This document shows, piece by piece, positions 1-7,840 of a stretch of 64,000 nt of DNA; position 1 is the stretch's first letter; every line of letters starts with the position of its first letter. Below the pieces are notes generated by a model, which saw nothing but the letters and a program-made list of their open reading frames with translations, made no database searches and had not been told where the DNA came from. The position numbers and the translations under genes were made by a program. The DNA is from Thioalkalivibrio sp. ALMg11 (lineage in GTDB: Bacteria; Pseudomonadota; Gammaproteobacteria; Ectothiorhodospirales; Ectothiorhodospiraceae), in assembly GCF_000377905.1 (NCBI RefSeq), contig NZ_KB898879.1, positions 46,044 through 110,043 on the forward strand. The letters are read 5' to 3'.

Positions 1-385
1 CCTGACGCCGGTTACCGGCTGGGATCTGGTGCGCTACGAGATCGAGAAGGACGGCCCGGTGGTGCGGCTGGATGCGACCATGGGCCCGCCCGGGCGTGAA
101 TCCCGCCTGCGGGGCGAGGGCCACGGCGCGGTCGCGGCGCTGACCTCCGCCATGCAGGCCGAGCGCGGCGTACAGGTGAAGGTCACCCACTTCGACGAGC
201 ACGCGATGGAGTCCGGCACCGAGGCCCGCGCCATGGCCGCCGTGGATGTGCAGGTTGATGGCGAACGCTCCGTGGGTGTCGCCCTGGGCGAGGACACCAC
301 GGCCGCCACGCTGCAGGCTGTGCTGAACGCCACCGGCCGTCGCCTGGGCGAGCGCGCCGTGGAGCCAGCCGCCGTCAACGCCTGA
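1..385 (+). CDS. leuA: 2-isopropylmalate synthase, C-terminal fragment
   Basis: Partial gene: the reading frame is open from base 2 and only the last ~128 residues are present. They match the C-terminal allosteric LeuA dimer domain: GEGHGAVAALTSAM, then FDEHAMESGTEARA, then VGVALGEDTTAATLQAVLNA. The 'DEHA..xGT-A-A' form is closer to the long (type 2) LeuA enzymes than to the E. coli type. LeuA condenses acetyl-CoA with 2-oxoisovalerate in the first committed step of leucine synthesis, and this domain senses leucine. The catalytic TIM barrel lies outside the window. A citramalate synthase-type relative cannot be fully excluded. Confidence 0.75.
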   Translation, partial: LTPVTGWDLVRYEIEKDGPVVRLDATMGPPGRESRLRGEGHGAVAALTSAMQAERGVQVKVTHFDEHAMESGTEARAMAAVDVQVDGERSVGVALGEDTTAATLQAVLNATGRRLGERAVEPAAVNA

Positions 386-426
386 GCCCAGCCAAGTCCC
401 CGAACCCATGTTGGGCCCGGGGTCTC

Positions 427-516
427 GTAGGGTGCGTTGAGCAAAGCGAAACGCACCGTTGTATCGGGGCGCGTGTGCGCGTGATGCGATTCGCTTCGCT
501 CATCGGCATCCTACGG
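427..516. repeat. Two REP-like hairpins between leuA and vapC
   Basis: Two palindromic elements follow leuA. The first (about 427-460) reads GTAGGGTGCGTTGAGC...GCGAAACGCACC, and a second copy lies at 30196-30229. The other (483-516) reads GATGCGATTCGCTTCGCTCATC...ATCCTACG and belongs to the family amplified beside the RAYT gene at 38.0-39.4 kb. No gene is seen between leuA and vapC. Confidence 0.75.
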
Positions 517-537
517 CGGGGTTTGATGCCGGAGGCG

Positions 538-981
538 TCAGAATCGACGAACGGACAGCCCCATCGATGAAGCCGCGTCCGCGAGGACGTTGTTTGCGGT
601 GGCGATTACTGGAATCTCATGGTGACGCGCGGTGGCGATGTGCAGTGCGTCCAGCGTCCGCAATGGGTGTTCGGGATAGCGGGTGATCAGGTTGGTCGCT
701 TCGTCGAACAGTGAGTCGTCGAAGGGATAGAGTTGTAACGAGGTGCTGGAAATGTCGTCCTGGAAGGTGGCGAAGATAATCGTTTCCAGCTCCTGCGATA
801 GCTCCCCCATGCGTCGGCGTCGTGCGAGCAGGGACCGCAGTTCGGTCGCTACCAGGCGGCTGATGATCGCGACGTCGACGCCCTGCAGATAGTCGACGAA
901 GGCCTCGGATCCCGGTTCGTTCAAGTACCACTTGGCCAGGGCACTGGTGTCGAGGTAGCTCCGTTCATCCGCGCTCGTCAC
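538..981 (-). CDS. vapC: PIN-domain toxin, VapC family
   Basis: A 147-residue PIN ribonuclease-like toxin. Acidic PIN residues are visible: D11 in YLDTSALA, E47 in ATELRSL, and the aspartate of TLDALHIATA near residue 110, followed by IATANNVLADAA. VapC toxins are Mg2+-dependent endoribonucleases held inactive by their antitoxin. The start is a GTG at 981 preceded by a GGGAAG-type ribosome site, and it overlaps the 3' end of the antitoxin gene by 17 bases, so the two are translationally coupled. The operon is likely autoregulated through the palindrome at 1209-1235. Confidence 0.88.
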   Translation of the reverse strand: MTSADERSYLDTSALAKWYLNEPGSEAFVDYLQGVDVAIISRLVATELRSLLARRRRMGELSQELETIIFATFQDDISSTSLQLYPFDDSLFDEATNLITRYPEHPLRTLDALHIATARHHEIPVIATANNVLADAASSMGLSVRRF

Positions 982-1192
982 GCTCTTCCCTCAGGAGGGT
1001 TTCCGAAGGAACCAGTGGTCCGGTTCGCTGGCGAAGTTCGTGGTGGTCGGGGCGCTGGCGCCCGCGACGAACGGGCAGGACCCGTGCAATGGGCTTTCCG
1101 TGACGGGTGATGGTGATTTCCCCGGACGCCTGGACGATTTCGTCCAGATGCCCAATGGAGGCTCGCATCTCGCGGACGTTAAGCTCTTTCAT
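965..1192 (-). CDS. vapB: Antitoxin, Phd/YefM (VapB-type) family
   Basis: A 75-residue antitoxin. The N-terminus (MKELNVREMRASIGHLDEIV, then ITRHGKPIARVLPV) is the Phd/YefM DNA-binding and dimerisation fold. The charged C-terminal tail, about residues 45-75, is the likely toxin-neutralising segment. It lies upstream of and overlaps the PIN toxin gene. A near-perfect 27-bp palindrome sits just upstream, as expected for an autorepressing TA promoter. Confidence 0.87.
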   Translation of the reverse strand: MKELNVREMRASIGHLDEIVQASGEITITRHGKPIARVLPVRRGRQRPDHHELRQRTGPLVPSETLLREERDERG

Positions 1193-1208
1193 GGTGTCAC
1201 CCTCAAAT

Positions 1209-1235
1209 GTGCTTCACATATCGATATTGAAGCAC
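1209..1235 (-). promoter_or_regulatory. Palindromic operator of the vapBC operon
   Basis: GTGCTTCA (1209-1216) and TGAAGCAC (1228-1235) form 8-bp inverted arms around a core containing ATATCGATAT (1218-1227). It lies 17 bases upstream of the antitoxin start. Position and symmetry fit an antitoxin/complex binding site; this is inference from the sequence. Confidence 0.65.
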
Positions 1236-1283
1236 GCCGCCGTGTGTTCGGCAATGACAAGGCCGAGTTGGGCGCAAAGGCGT

Positions 1284-2126
1284 CTACCGGACGCGTTTCT
1301 CCAGCATCGTCTGCATGCGGGTCAGGCGTTCCTGGAGCTTGAGCGTTTCCTGCTGTATTCCGTGGATCTCCGCATGCAGGGCCTGGTTCTCCTCGTGCAC
1401 GCTGTCGTGGATCATCTGCTGCTCGATCTCGATGGCGCGGTCATGCATGCGCTGCATGGCATCCACGATGATCGCGATGAACAGGTTCAGTACGGTGAAC
1501 GTGGCGATCAGGATGAAGGGTACGAAGAACATCCAGGCCCAGGGGTATACCTCCATCACCGGGCGCGCGATGTCCTCGGACCAGCCCTCTAGCGTCATCA
1601 CCTGGAACAGGCTGTACATGGTGGAGCCGAGGGTGCCGAACTTCTGCGGGAAGGACTCGCCGAACAGGCCGGTAGCGATGATCGCGAACACGTAGAAGAT
1701 CAGCACCAGCAATCCCATGATGGAGATGATGCCGGGGATCGCCCGCAGCAGCGCCTCCACGATGAATCGCAGCTTCGGCACCATGGAGACCAGGCGCAGC
1801 AGACGCAGCACACGCAGCACCGAGAACGGCCCGGCGGCCGGGATCAGCGCGATCCCCACCACGAAGAAGTCGAACACATGCCACGGGTTGCGCCAGAAAC
1901 GCAGGCGATAGACGAACAGCTTGGCCAGCACCTCGGCGGTGAAGATCGACAGGATGATGGCGTCCGCGCTCAGGATCACCGGACCCATCCAGCCCATTAC
2001 GGTGTCCGAGGTCTCGAGCCCCAGCGTCAGGGCATTCAGCAGGATCAGGCCAATGATGAAGCGCTGGGTCAGCCGGGCCTCGATAAAGTGTTCCAGGCGC
2101 GCGCGCAGCGTGGGGGTTTCGCTCAT
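1284..2126 (-). CDS. Voltage-gated cation channel, BacNav/BacCav-like
   Basis: A 280-residue six-helix ion channel of the tetrameric NaChBac type (NaChBac is 274 aa). The S4 voltage sensor is visible as arginines spaced by three (RVLRLLRLVSMVPKLR, about 105-120). The pore loop and selectivity filter are at 174-186. S6 (about 195-225) leads into a C-terminal amphipathic coiled coil (about 228-280) that would hold the tetramer together. The filter reads T178 L E G W S E184, unlike the usual TLESW of sodium-selective family members. The start MSETP at 2126 gives the family length; a longer in-frame extension exists upstream but is low-complexity. It stands alone, near a methyltransferase on the other strand. 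Confidence 0.88.
   Translation of the reverse strand: MSETPTLRARLEHFIEARLTQRFIIGLILLNALTLGLETSDTVMGWMGPVILSADAIILSIFTAEVLAKLFVYRLRFWRNPWHVFDFFVVGIALIPAAGPFSVLRVLRLLRLVSMVPKLRFIVEALLRAIPGIISIMGLLVLIFYVFAIIATGLFGESFPQKFGTLGSTMYSLFQVMTLEGWSEDIARPVMEVYPWAWMFFVPFILIATFTVLNLFIAIIVDAMQRMHDRAIEIEQQMIHDSVHEENQALHAEIHGIQQETLKLQERLTRMQTMLEKRVR
1575..1595 (-). other. Channel selectivity-filter codons (TLEGWSE)
   Basis: These codons encode the seven filter residues T-L-E-G-W-S-E. Position 4 is Gly instead of the common Ser, and position 7 is acidic. From published work on prokaryotic calcium-selective channels (CavMr, and the engineered CavAb filter), glycine at position 4 and acidic residues in the filter favour Ca2+. 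Ca2+ permeation here is inference. Confidence 0.75.
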
Positions 2127-2277
2127 GGTGTCGAAGGTCGTCGCAGTGCTTGGGGACGCGCAAGAGTAGGGTAAAGCATGGATTCCGGCAATCGCGGGTG
2201 CACAAGCACGCGCCACTTCGGAGTGCCGGGTAGAAGGCACGAATGGACAGCCCCCGGGGAACGGAAGGAGAGTGCGG

Positions 2278-2880
2278 ATGTGGGATGAACGTTACGCCGA
2301 GGACGACTACGTCTACGGCACCGAACCGAATGATTTTCTGCGTGCGGCGGTGGCCAACGTGCCGCGCGGCCGGGCCCTGTGCCTGGCCGAGGGGGAGGGC
2401 CGCAACGCGGTGTTCCTGGCGCAGCAGGGGTTCGACGTGCTGGCGGTGGACAGCTCCGCGGTCGGGCTGCAGAAGGCCCAGCGCCTGGCCGGGGACCGAG
2501 GTGTGCAGATCGAGACCCTGGTGGTGGATCTCGCCGACTACGCGATCGAGCCGGACTCCTGGGACCTGATCGTGTCGATCTTCTGCCATTTGCCGCCCGG
2601 GATTCGGCGCCGTCTGCATGCCGGGGTGGTCGCGGGCCTGCGCCCGGGTGGGATGTTCATCCTCGAGGCCTACACCCCGAAGCAACTGGAATGGGGCACG
2701 GGAGGGCCGCCCGCCGCGGAGTTGATGATGACGCGGGACGCGCTGATCGAAGAGCTGGACGGGCTGGAATTCGAAGAAGCAGTGGAGCGCGAACGCGACG
2801 TGATCGAGGGGCGTCTCCACACCGGGCGCGGAGCGGTGGTGCAGGTTCTGGCGAACAAGCCGCCGCAGGACTGGGGCTAG
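2278..2880 (+). CDS. Class I SAM-dependent methyltransferase (TehB-like)
   Basis: A 200-residue methyltransferase. It begins MWDERYAEDDYVYGTEPNDF, a start typical of TehB/thiopurine-type small methyltransferases. The SAM loop is CLAEGEGRNAVFLA, then VLAVDSSAVGLQKA, and the post-I motif region is DLIVSIFCHLPP. The ATG at 2278 is preceded by AAGGAG with 7-nt spacing, so it is preferred over the GTG six bases upstream. The substrate cannot be told from sequence. It is divergent from the ion channel gene. Confidence 0.85.
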   Translation: MWDERYAEDDYVYGTEPNDFLRAAVANVPRGRALCLAEGEGRNAVFLAQQGFDVLAVDSSAVGLQKAQRLAGDRGVQIETLVVDLADYAIEPDSWDLIVSIFCHLPPGIRRRLHAGVVAGLRPGGMFILEAYTPKQLEWGTGGPPAAELMMTRDALIEELDGLEFEEAVERERDVIEGRLHTGRGAVVQVLANKPPQDWG

Positions 2881-2911
2881 GGGCGCGTGTTCCTGGGTTG
2901 CCGCACCCGGT

Positions 2912-3514
2912 TCAGAGCGGTGCGGGCGGGACGGCGACACCGGCCTCGCGCAGCCAGTTTCCCAGGGTGATCAGCGGTAGACCCACCAGCGCCGTCGGGT
3001 CGTCGCCGCTCATGCGCGCGAACAGGCTGATGCCCAGCCCCTCGGACTTGAAGCTGCCGGCACAGTCCAGCGGCTGGTCCAGGGCAACGTAGCGCCGGAT
3101 CTCCTCGGGGCTCAGCTCGCGGAAGGTCACGGTGAACGGAACCTGGCCCGTCCGCACCTTCCCGGTGGCAGTGTCCAGCAGGCACAGGCCGGTGTGGAAG
3201 GTCACCGTTTCCCCGGACAGTGCCGCGAGTTGCACCTCGGCGTGGACGCTGTCGCCGGGCTTGCCGAGGACATGCCCGGCGTGGCTGGCGTTCTGGTCGG
3301 AGCCGATGACGAGATGGTCGGGATATACATCGGCGACCGCCCGGGCCTTGGCCTCGGCCAGGCGCGCCACCATCGCCTCGGGCAATTCATGCGCCAGAGG
3401 GGTCTCGTCCACCGCCGGGCGCGCGGTCTCGAATGGCAGATGCAGCCGCTCCAGCAGTTCGGCGCGATAGCGCGAGGTGGAGGCGAGCACCAGTTTGCGT
3501 GTTGTATCAGCCAT
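2912..3514 (-). CDS. maf: Maf/YceF family nucleotide pyrophosphatase
   Basis: A 200-residue Maf-fold protein: N-terminal LVLASTSRYRAELLERLHLPF, central IGSDQ, and C-terminal SFKSEGLGISLFARMSGDDPTALVGLPL. The YceF subgroup hydrolyses non-canonical nucleotides such as 7-methyl-GTP; YceF is preferred because of the ASTSRYR and GSFK patterns. The ATG overlaps the end of the upstream carboxylase gene by 8 bases, so it is the last gene of a three-gene minus-strand operon. Confidence 0.9.
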   Translation of the reverse strand: MADTTRKLVLASTSRYRAELLERLHLPFETARPAVDETPLAHELPEAMVARLAEAKARAVADVYPDHLVIGSDQNASHAGHVLGKPGDSVHAEVQLAALSGETVTFHTGLCLLDTATGKVRTGQVPFTVTFRELSPEEIRRYVALDQPLDCAGSFKSEGLGISLFARMSGDDPTALVGLPLITLGNWLREAGVAVPPAPL

Positions 3515-5342
3515 CGTCGCCGTCGATCTCGATCAGGGCATCGTCCGGGTTGGCGGCGGCCCCCTTGGTAACGTTCACCGCGGTGACCGAGCCGGATACG
3601 GGTGCGGCGATCTCGGATTCCATCTTCATCGCCTCTAGCACCAGCACCGGCTGCCCGGCTTCCACGTTGTCGCCCTCGGCCACCAGCACGTCGATGATGG
3701 TGCCGGGCATGGAGGTGGTGACGTCGCCCGGCCGGGTCGCGCGGCGCGACTTCTTGCCTCCGCTGCCCCCGCGGCTGCGTTCGACGCCGCCGTTGCTGGC
3801 GGTCTCGATGCTGTCCAGGGTCTCGATCTGGACCTCTTCCGGCATCCCGTCGACCGTCACGTACATCGGGCGCGTGTCCTCCCGGTGGTGGCCGGACCCG
3901 TTCACCTGGATGTGATAGGTCTCGCCGTGGAAGGTGACGTTGAACTCCACCGGGGCCGGGCAGCCGGCCTGGGTGTTCTCCGGCAGGTTGAGCGGTTCCG
4001 GGTTGAGCGTGCCGTCGCGGCGCTGCTCCAGAAATTGCCGTCCTACTTCGGGGAACAGGGCGAAGGTCAGGACATCCTCCGGTCCCCGGGCGAGATCCCC
4101 GATCTCGCGGGTCAGGGCGCCCATCTCCGGCTGCAGCAGGTCGGCCGGGCGGCAGTCGATGACGTCGGCATTGCCGATGGCCTGTTGCCGCACGACGCTG
4201 TTGATCGGGCCGGGCGCGCGGCCGTAGTGCCCGGTCAGGTACTGCTTCACCTCGTTGGTGATGGTCTTGTAGCGCTCCCCGGCGAGCACGTTCATCACCG
4301 CCTGGGTGCCGACGATCTGCGAGGTGGGGGTTACCAGCGGTGGGTAGCCGAGGTCCTCGCGTACCCGCGGGATCTCTTCCAGCACCGCGTCGAAGCGATC
4401 CAGCGCGTTCTGGTCGCGCAGCTGATTGGCCAGGTTGGAGATCATCCCGCCGGGCACCTGGTTGATCTGCACGCGCGTGTCGACGCCGGTGTATTCGCTC
4501 TCGAAGCGCTGGTACTTCTTGCGCACCTCGTGGAAGTACAGCCCGATCTTCTGCAGCGCGACCAGGTCCAGGCCGGTGTCGTGCTCGGTACCGGCCAGGG
4601 CGGCGACCATGCTCTCCGTCGGCGGGTGGCTGGTGCCCCCGGCGAAGGCCGAGATCGCGGTCTCGATATGCCGGCAGCCGGCCTCTATGGCTTGCCAGTG
4701 GCACAGCTCGGACAACCCCGATGTGGCGTGCGCGTGCAGGTGGATCGGCACGTCCAGGGCGTCGACCAGCTCGGTCACCAATTCATGGGTGGCGCTGGGG
4801 GTGAGCAGCCCGGCCATGTCCTTGATCGCGATGCTCTGCGCGCCCATGGCGACCAGCTCGCGGCCAAGAGCAACGAATTCGGCGGCCGAGTGCACCGGCC
4901 CGGTGGTGTAGCACAGCGTGCCCTGGGCATGGCCGTCGGCCTCGCGCGTTGCCTCGATTGCGGTGCGCAGGTTTCGCGCGTCGTTCATCGCGTCGAAGAT
5001 ACGGATGATGTCGATCCCGCCCGCGACCGAGCGCTCGACAAAGGCGCGCACCACGTCGTCTCCGTAGTGGCGATAGCCGAGCAGGTTCTGCCCGCGCAGC
5101 AGCATCTGCAGCGGGGTGTTCGGCAGCGCGGCCTTCAACTGATGCAGGCGCTCCCAGGGATCCTCCTTGAGAAACCGCACGCAGGCGTCGAAGGTTGCGC
5201 CGCCCCAGGCCTCCAGCGAGTGGAAGCCGATGGCATCCATCTGCTCGCAGATCGGCAGCATGTCCTCGGTGCGCATGCGCGTGGCGATCAGGCTCTGGTG
5301 GCCGTCGCGCAGGGTGACATCGGTGATGTGAACTCGATCCAT
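3507..5342 (-). CDS. oadA: Oxaloacetate decarboxylase alpha / pyruvate carboxylase subunit B
   Basis: A 611-residue biotin-dependent carboxyltransferase. The N-terminus VHITDVTLRDGHQSLIATRM is the HMGL-like/TIM-barrel carboxyltransferase domain (about 3-280). The conserved PYC/OADA domain follows (about 300-490), then a basic linker and a biotinyl domain with the EAMKMES biotin-lysine motif near the C-terminus. The ATG at 5342 gives the family start; frame upstream is non-coding in character. It lies 20 bases after a biotin carboxylase gene and no membrane beta/gamma decarboxylase subunits are present. It is therefore more likely the B subunit of a two-subunit pyruvate carboxylase (anaplerotic oxaloacetate synthesis) than part of a Na+ pump; that choice is inference. 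Confidence 0.87.
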   Translation of the reverse strand: MDRVHITDVTLRDGHQSLIATRMRTEDMLPICEQMDAIGFHSLEAWGGATFDACVRFLKEDPWERLHQLKAALPNTPLQMLLRGQNLLGYRHYGDDVVRAFVERSVAGGIDIIRIFDAMNDARNLRTAIEATREADGHAQGTLCYTTGPVHSAAEFVALGRELVAMGAQSIAIKDMAGLLTPSATHELVTELVDALDVPIHLHAHATSGLSELCHWQAIEAGCRHIETAISAFAGGTSHPPTESMVAALAGTEHDTGLDLVALQKIGLYFHEVRKKYQRFESEYTGVDTRVQINQVPGGMISNLANQLRDQNALDRFDAVLEEIPRVREDLGYPPLVTPTSQIVGTQAVMNVLAGERYKTITNEVKQYLTGHYGRAPGPINSVVRQQAIGNADVIDCRPADLLQPEMGALTREIGDLARGPEDVLTFALFPEVGRQFLEQRRDGTLNPEPLNLPENTQAGCPAPVEFNVTFHGETYHIQVNGSGHHREDTRPMYVTVDGMPEEVQIETLDSIETASNGGVERSRGGSGGKKSRRATRPGDVTTSMPGTIIDVLVAEGDNVEAGQPVLVLEAMKMESEIAAPVSGSVTAVNVTKGAAANPDDALIEIDGDDG

Positions 5343-5362
5343 GGTCAATCCGGTGTCGGGGG

Positions 5363-6781
5363 TTATAACCCGTGGTGGGCGGCGAGGGCGGCGGCGACCG
5401 CCACGGCCAGCTGGCGGTCCGAGCGCTTGCTGGGGGACTGCGTCAGTTCCGGGTGGGCCGCGACAAACCCGGTATCGAAGTGCCCGCTGCGGAAGATCGG
5501 GTGGGCGACGATCGCGAGGTGGAACGGGATCGTCGTCTTGACCCCGAACACGCCCATATCCCGCAGGGCACGATTGGCGCGGGCCAGCAGGTCGTCCCAT
5601 TCAAGGGCCCAGCAGATCAACTTGGCGCACATCGAGTCGTAATGCGGCGGGATGGTGTAGCCGGTGTAGATCGCGCCGTCGGTGCGCACGCCCGGGCCGC
5701 CCGGGGCGAAGTAGCGGGTGATGCGACCGAAGCTCGGCAGGAAGTCGTTCTTCGGGTCTTCCGCGTTGATGCGGAATTCCATGGCATAGCCGCGGCGGGT
5801 GATCTGGGACTGCTCGTAACGCAGCGGCTCGCCGGCGGCGATGCGCAGTTGTTCCTGCACGATGTCGACCCCGGTGATCATCTCCGTAACCGGATGTTCT
5901 ACCTGAAGCCTCGTGTTCATCTCCATGAAATAAAAGGAATCGTCCGAGTCCATGAGGAACTCGACGGTGCCCGCGTTCTGGTACCCGACCGCGAGCGCCG
6001 CCCGCACGGCCAGTTCGCCCAGATACTGCCGTTGCGTCTCATCCAGCTGCGGCGACGGGGCGATTTCCACCAGCTTCTGGTGGCGGCGCTGCACCGAGCA
6101 GTCGCGCTCGAACAGGTGGATTGCATGGCCGTGGGCATCGCCGAGTATCTGCACCTCGATGTGCCGCGGATTGACCACGGCTTTCTCCAGGAAGATCTCG
6201 GTACTGCCGAAGGCGCGGGTGGCCTCGGAGCGCACGCGCTCGAAATTGTGCTCCAGGGCGGCGGCATCCTCGCACAGTCGGATCCCGCGCCCGCCGCCGC
6301 CATTGGTGGCCTTCAGCATCACTGGGTAGCCGACGCGTTCGGCGACCTCGAGCGCGGCCGAGACGTCGGCGAGGTTGCCCTCGGAGCCGGGTGTGACCGG
6401 TACGCCGGCCTCGATCATCGCTTGGCGCGCGGCGACCTTGTCGCCCATGCGGCGGATCACCGAAGCGTCGGGCCCCACCCACGTCAGGTTGCGTGCCGCG
6501 CAGGCCGCGGCAAAGTCGGGATTTTCGGAGAGGAATCCGTAGCCCGGGTGCACCGCGTCGCATCCGGCGGCGCGCGCGACGCTGATCAGGCGATGGATGC
6601 TGAGATAGCCGCCCATGGAGTCCGGGCCGATGGCATAGGCCTCGTCGGCCTTCTTCACGTGCAGGGCGTGGCGGTCGGCGTCGGTGTAAACCGCGACCGA
6701 GATGATCCCCATTTCGCTGCATGCCCGGATCAGGCGCACGGCGATTTCGCCCCGGTTGGCAATGAGCAGCTTGCGAATCAA
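5363..6781 (-). CDS. accC: Biotin carboxylase subunit (AccC / PycA type)
   Basis: A 472-residue ATP-grasp biotin carboxylase. It has the N-terminal KLLIANRGEIAVRLIRAC, the ATP loop KATNGGGGRGIR, the VEVQ-type motif PRHIEVQILGD, and the catalytic EMNTRLQVEHPVTE with GYAMEFRINAEDP. It uses ATP and bicarbonate to carboxylate biotin. The best start is a TTG at 6781 (MIRKLLIANRG); no ATG is available nearby and no strong ribosome site is seen, so the exact start is uncertain. With the downstream biotinyl subunit it probably forms a split pyruvate carboxylase. Confidence 0.88.
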   Translation of the reverse strand: MIRKLLIANRGEIAVRLIRACSEMGIISVAVYTDADRHALHVKKADEAYAIGPDSMGGYLSIHRLISVARAAGCDAVHPGYGFLSENPDFAAACAARNLTWVGPDASVIRRMGDKVAARQAMIEAGVPVTPGSEGNLADVSAALEVAERVGYPVMLKATNGGGGRGIRLCEDAAALEHNFERVRSEATRAFGSTEIFLEKAVVNPRHIEVQILGDAHGHAIHLFERDCSVQRRHQKLVEIAPSPQLDETQRQYLGELAVRAALAVGYQNAGTVEFLMDSDDSFYFMEMNTRLQVEHPVTEMITGVDIVQEQLRIAAGEPLRYEQSQITRRGYAMEFRINAEDPKNDFLPSFGRITRYFAPGGPGVRTDGAIYTGYTIPPHYDSMCAKLICWALEWDDLLARANRALRDMGVFGVKTTIPFHLAIVAHPIFRSGHFDTGFVAAHPELTQSPSKRSDRQLAVAVAAALAAHHGL

Positions 6782-6857
6782 ACGGAAGGCCCCGGGCAGG
6801 TCGATGACAACCCGAGTATCGACGTCGTTTGGGGCGGCTGCAAGTTTCTGTTTCGCT

Positions 6858-6886
6858 TTGACAGATCGCGCTCGCGCGCGTATATT
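6858..6886 (+). promoter_or_regulatory. Sigma70 promoter of yceD-rpmF-plsX-fabH
   Basis: TTGACA (6858-6863), a 17-bp spacer and TATATT (6881-6886). The start codon of yceD follows 25 bases later, so the leader is short. This is the best consensus promoter in the window. Confidence 0.75.
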
Positions 6887-6911
6887 CCGCGCCCTTGCAA
6901 CCGAGCCGTTT

Positions 6912-7433
6912 ATGAGTCGCATCCCCGTTTCTCTTGACCCGTGGCAACCGCGTGCGCGGCACCTGGAATTCGAGGGTGACCTGCGTGCAGAAGAGCTGCC
7001 GCGGTTACGTGCCGATGCCCTGCCGGGGCACCCGCTGCGGGTGCACGCGCGATTCCTGCTGGAACGCGGGGCGCTGGACGAGATACGGCTGAGCGGGACG
7101 ATTACCGGCGAGCTGTGGCAGACCTGCCAGCGCTGCCTGCAGCCGATGGCATGGGAGTTCTGCCTCGAACCGGATGCCGTGCTGCTGCCGCCGGAAGGCA
7201 CTCCGGCCGGCATGAGCGAGGGCGATGACTTTGTCGCTCTCGAGGCGGACGGCCTGCTGCGCCCCGCGGCATGGGTCGAGGAAGAGGTCCTGCTGGCGTG
7301 GCCGCTGGTGCCGCGCCATGCGGACTGCGAGCCCGCCGCCGGGGCCGAATTCGAGGAAGGCGAGGGCGCCGAAAATCCGTTCGCGGTGCTCGAACAACTC
7401 AAGAAGGGCGGCCCGGACCGGGGCGGCTCATGA
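6912..7433 (+). CDS. yceD: YceD/DUF177 family protein, 23S rRNA accumulation
   Basis: A 173-residue DUF177 protein. It has the typical CQRCL pair (TCQRCLQPM, about residue 75), an acidic middle section and the C-terminal NPFAVLEQLKKG. YceD is needed for normal 23S rRNA accumulation and is conserved directly upstream of rpmF and the fatty acid genes, as here. The ATG at 6912 follows the sigma70 promoter closely. Confidence 0.9.
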   Translation: MSRIPVSLDPWQPRARHLEFEGDLRAEELPRLRADALPGHPLRVHARFLLERGALDEIRLSGTITGELWQTCQRCLQPMAWEFCLEPDAVLLPPEGTPAGMSEGDDFVALEADGLLRPAAWVEEEVLLAWPLVPRHADCEPAAGAEFEEGEGAENPFAVLEQLKKGGPDRGGS

Positions 7434-7543
7434 CGTGAGCGCCGGCCGGGGCATTGTCCGGGCCGAACCGTTATACTTGCGCCCGCTTTGACACCGGGCT
7501 CACTCCCGTCGTCACGGGATTTTGATCAATCTGGAGATGCATC

Positions 7544-7741
7544 ATGGCTGTTCAGCAACGCCGCAAGACTCGTTCCAAGCGCGACATGCGCCGCTCCCAC
7601 GACAGTCTGACGGGCGCCACCCTGTCCACCGACTCGACCACCGGCGAGATCCATCGTCGTCACCACATGACCCCGGATGGCTTCTATCGCGGTCGTCAGG
7701 TGATCCAGCAGGCCGTCGAAGTCGACGAAGACGAAGATTAA
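7544..7741 (+). CDS. rpmF: 50S ribosomal protein L32
   Basis: A 65-residue L32: [20 protein letters not shown], then [21 protein letters not shown]. The zinc-binding cysteines of C+ type L32 are absent, as in many proteobacteria. TCTGGAG lies upstream as ribosome site. It is in the conserved yceD-rpmF-plsX-fabH order. Confidence 0.97.
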   Translation: MAVQQRRKTRSKRDMRRSHDSLTGATLSTDSTTGEIHRRHHMTPDGFYRGRQVIQQAVEVDEDED

Positions 7742-7764
7742 GGTCCAGGGAATGACTGTCCCGG

Positions 7765-7794
7765 GGCCACGGCTGCGTTTGCGCCGTGGCCTTT
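7765..7794 (+). terminator. Intercistronic hairpin between rpmF and plsX
   Basis: GGCCACGGC (7765-7773) and GCCGTGGCC (7783-7791) form a 9-bp stem with a 9-nt loop followed by TTT. The short T run suggests a partial terminator or mRNA-stabilising hairpin that would uncouple the abundant ribosomal protein message from the lipid genes. Confidence 0.5.
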
Positions 7795-7840
7795 CCGCGT
7801 TTGAATACGGCCGCATTGCGGTCGTCCGTCGGGCCCGAGC

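Noticed and set aside
5343..5600. N-terminal extension of the carboxyltransferase gene up to 5600
   Set aside because: The extension overlaps the biotin carboxylase gene and has no domain character; the ATG at 5342 starts the conserved VHITDVTLRDGHQS segment.
7434..7543. Separate strong promoter for rpmF
   Set aside because: A TTGACA-like box occurs near 7486 but no -10 at a proper distance; the upstream promoter at 6858-6886 explains the operon.
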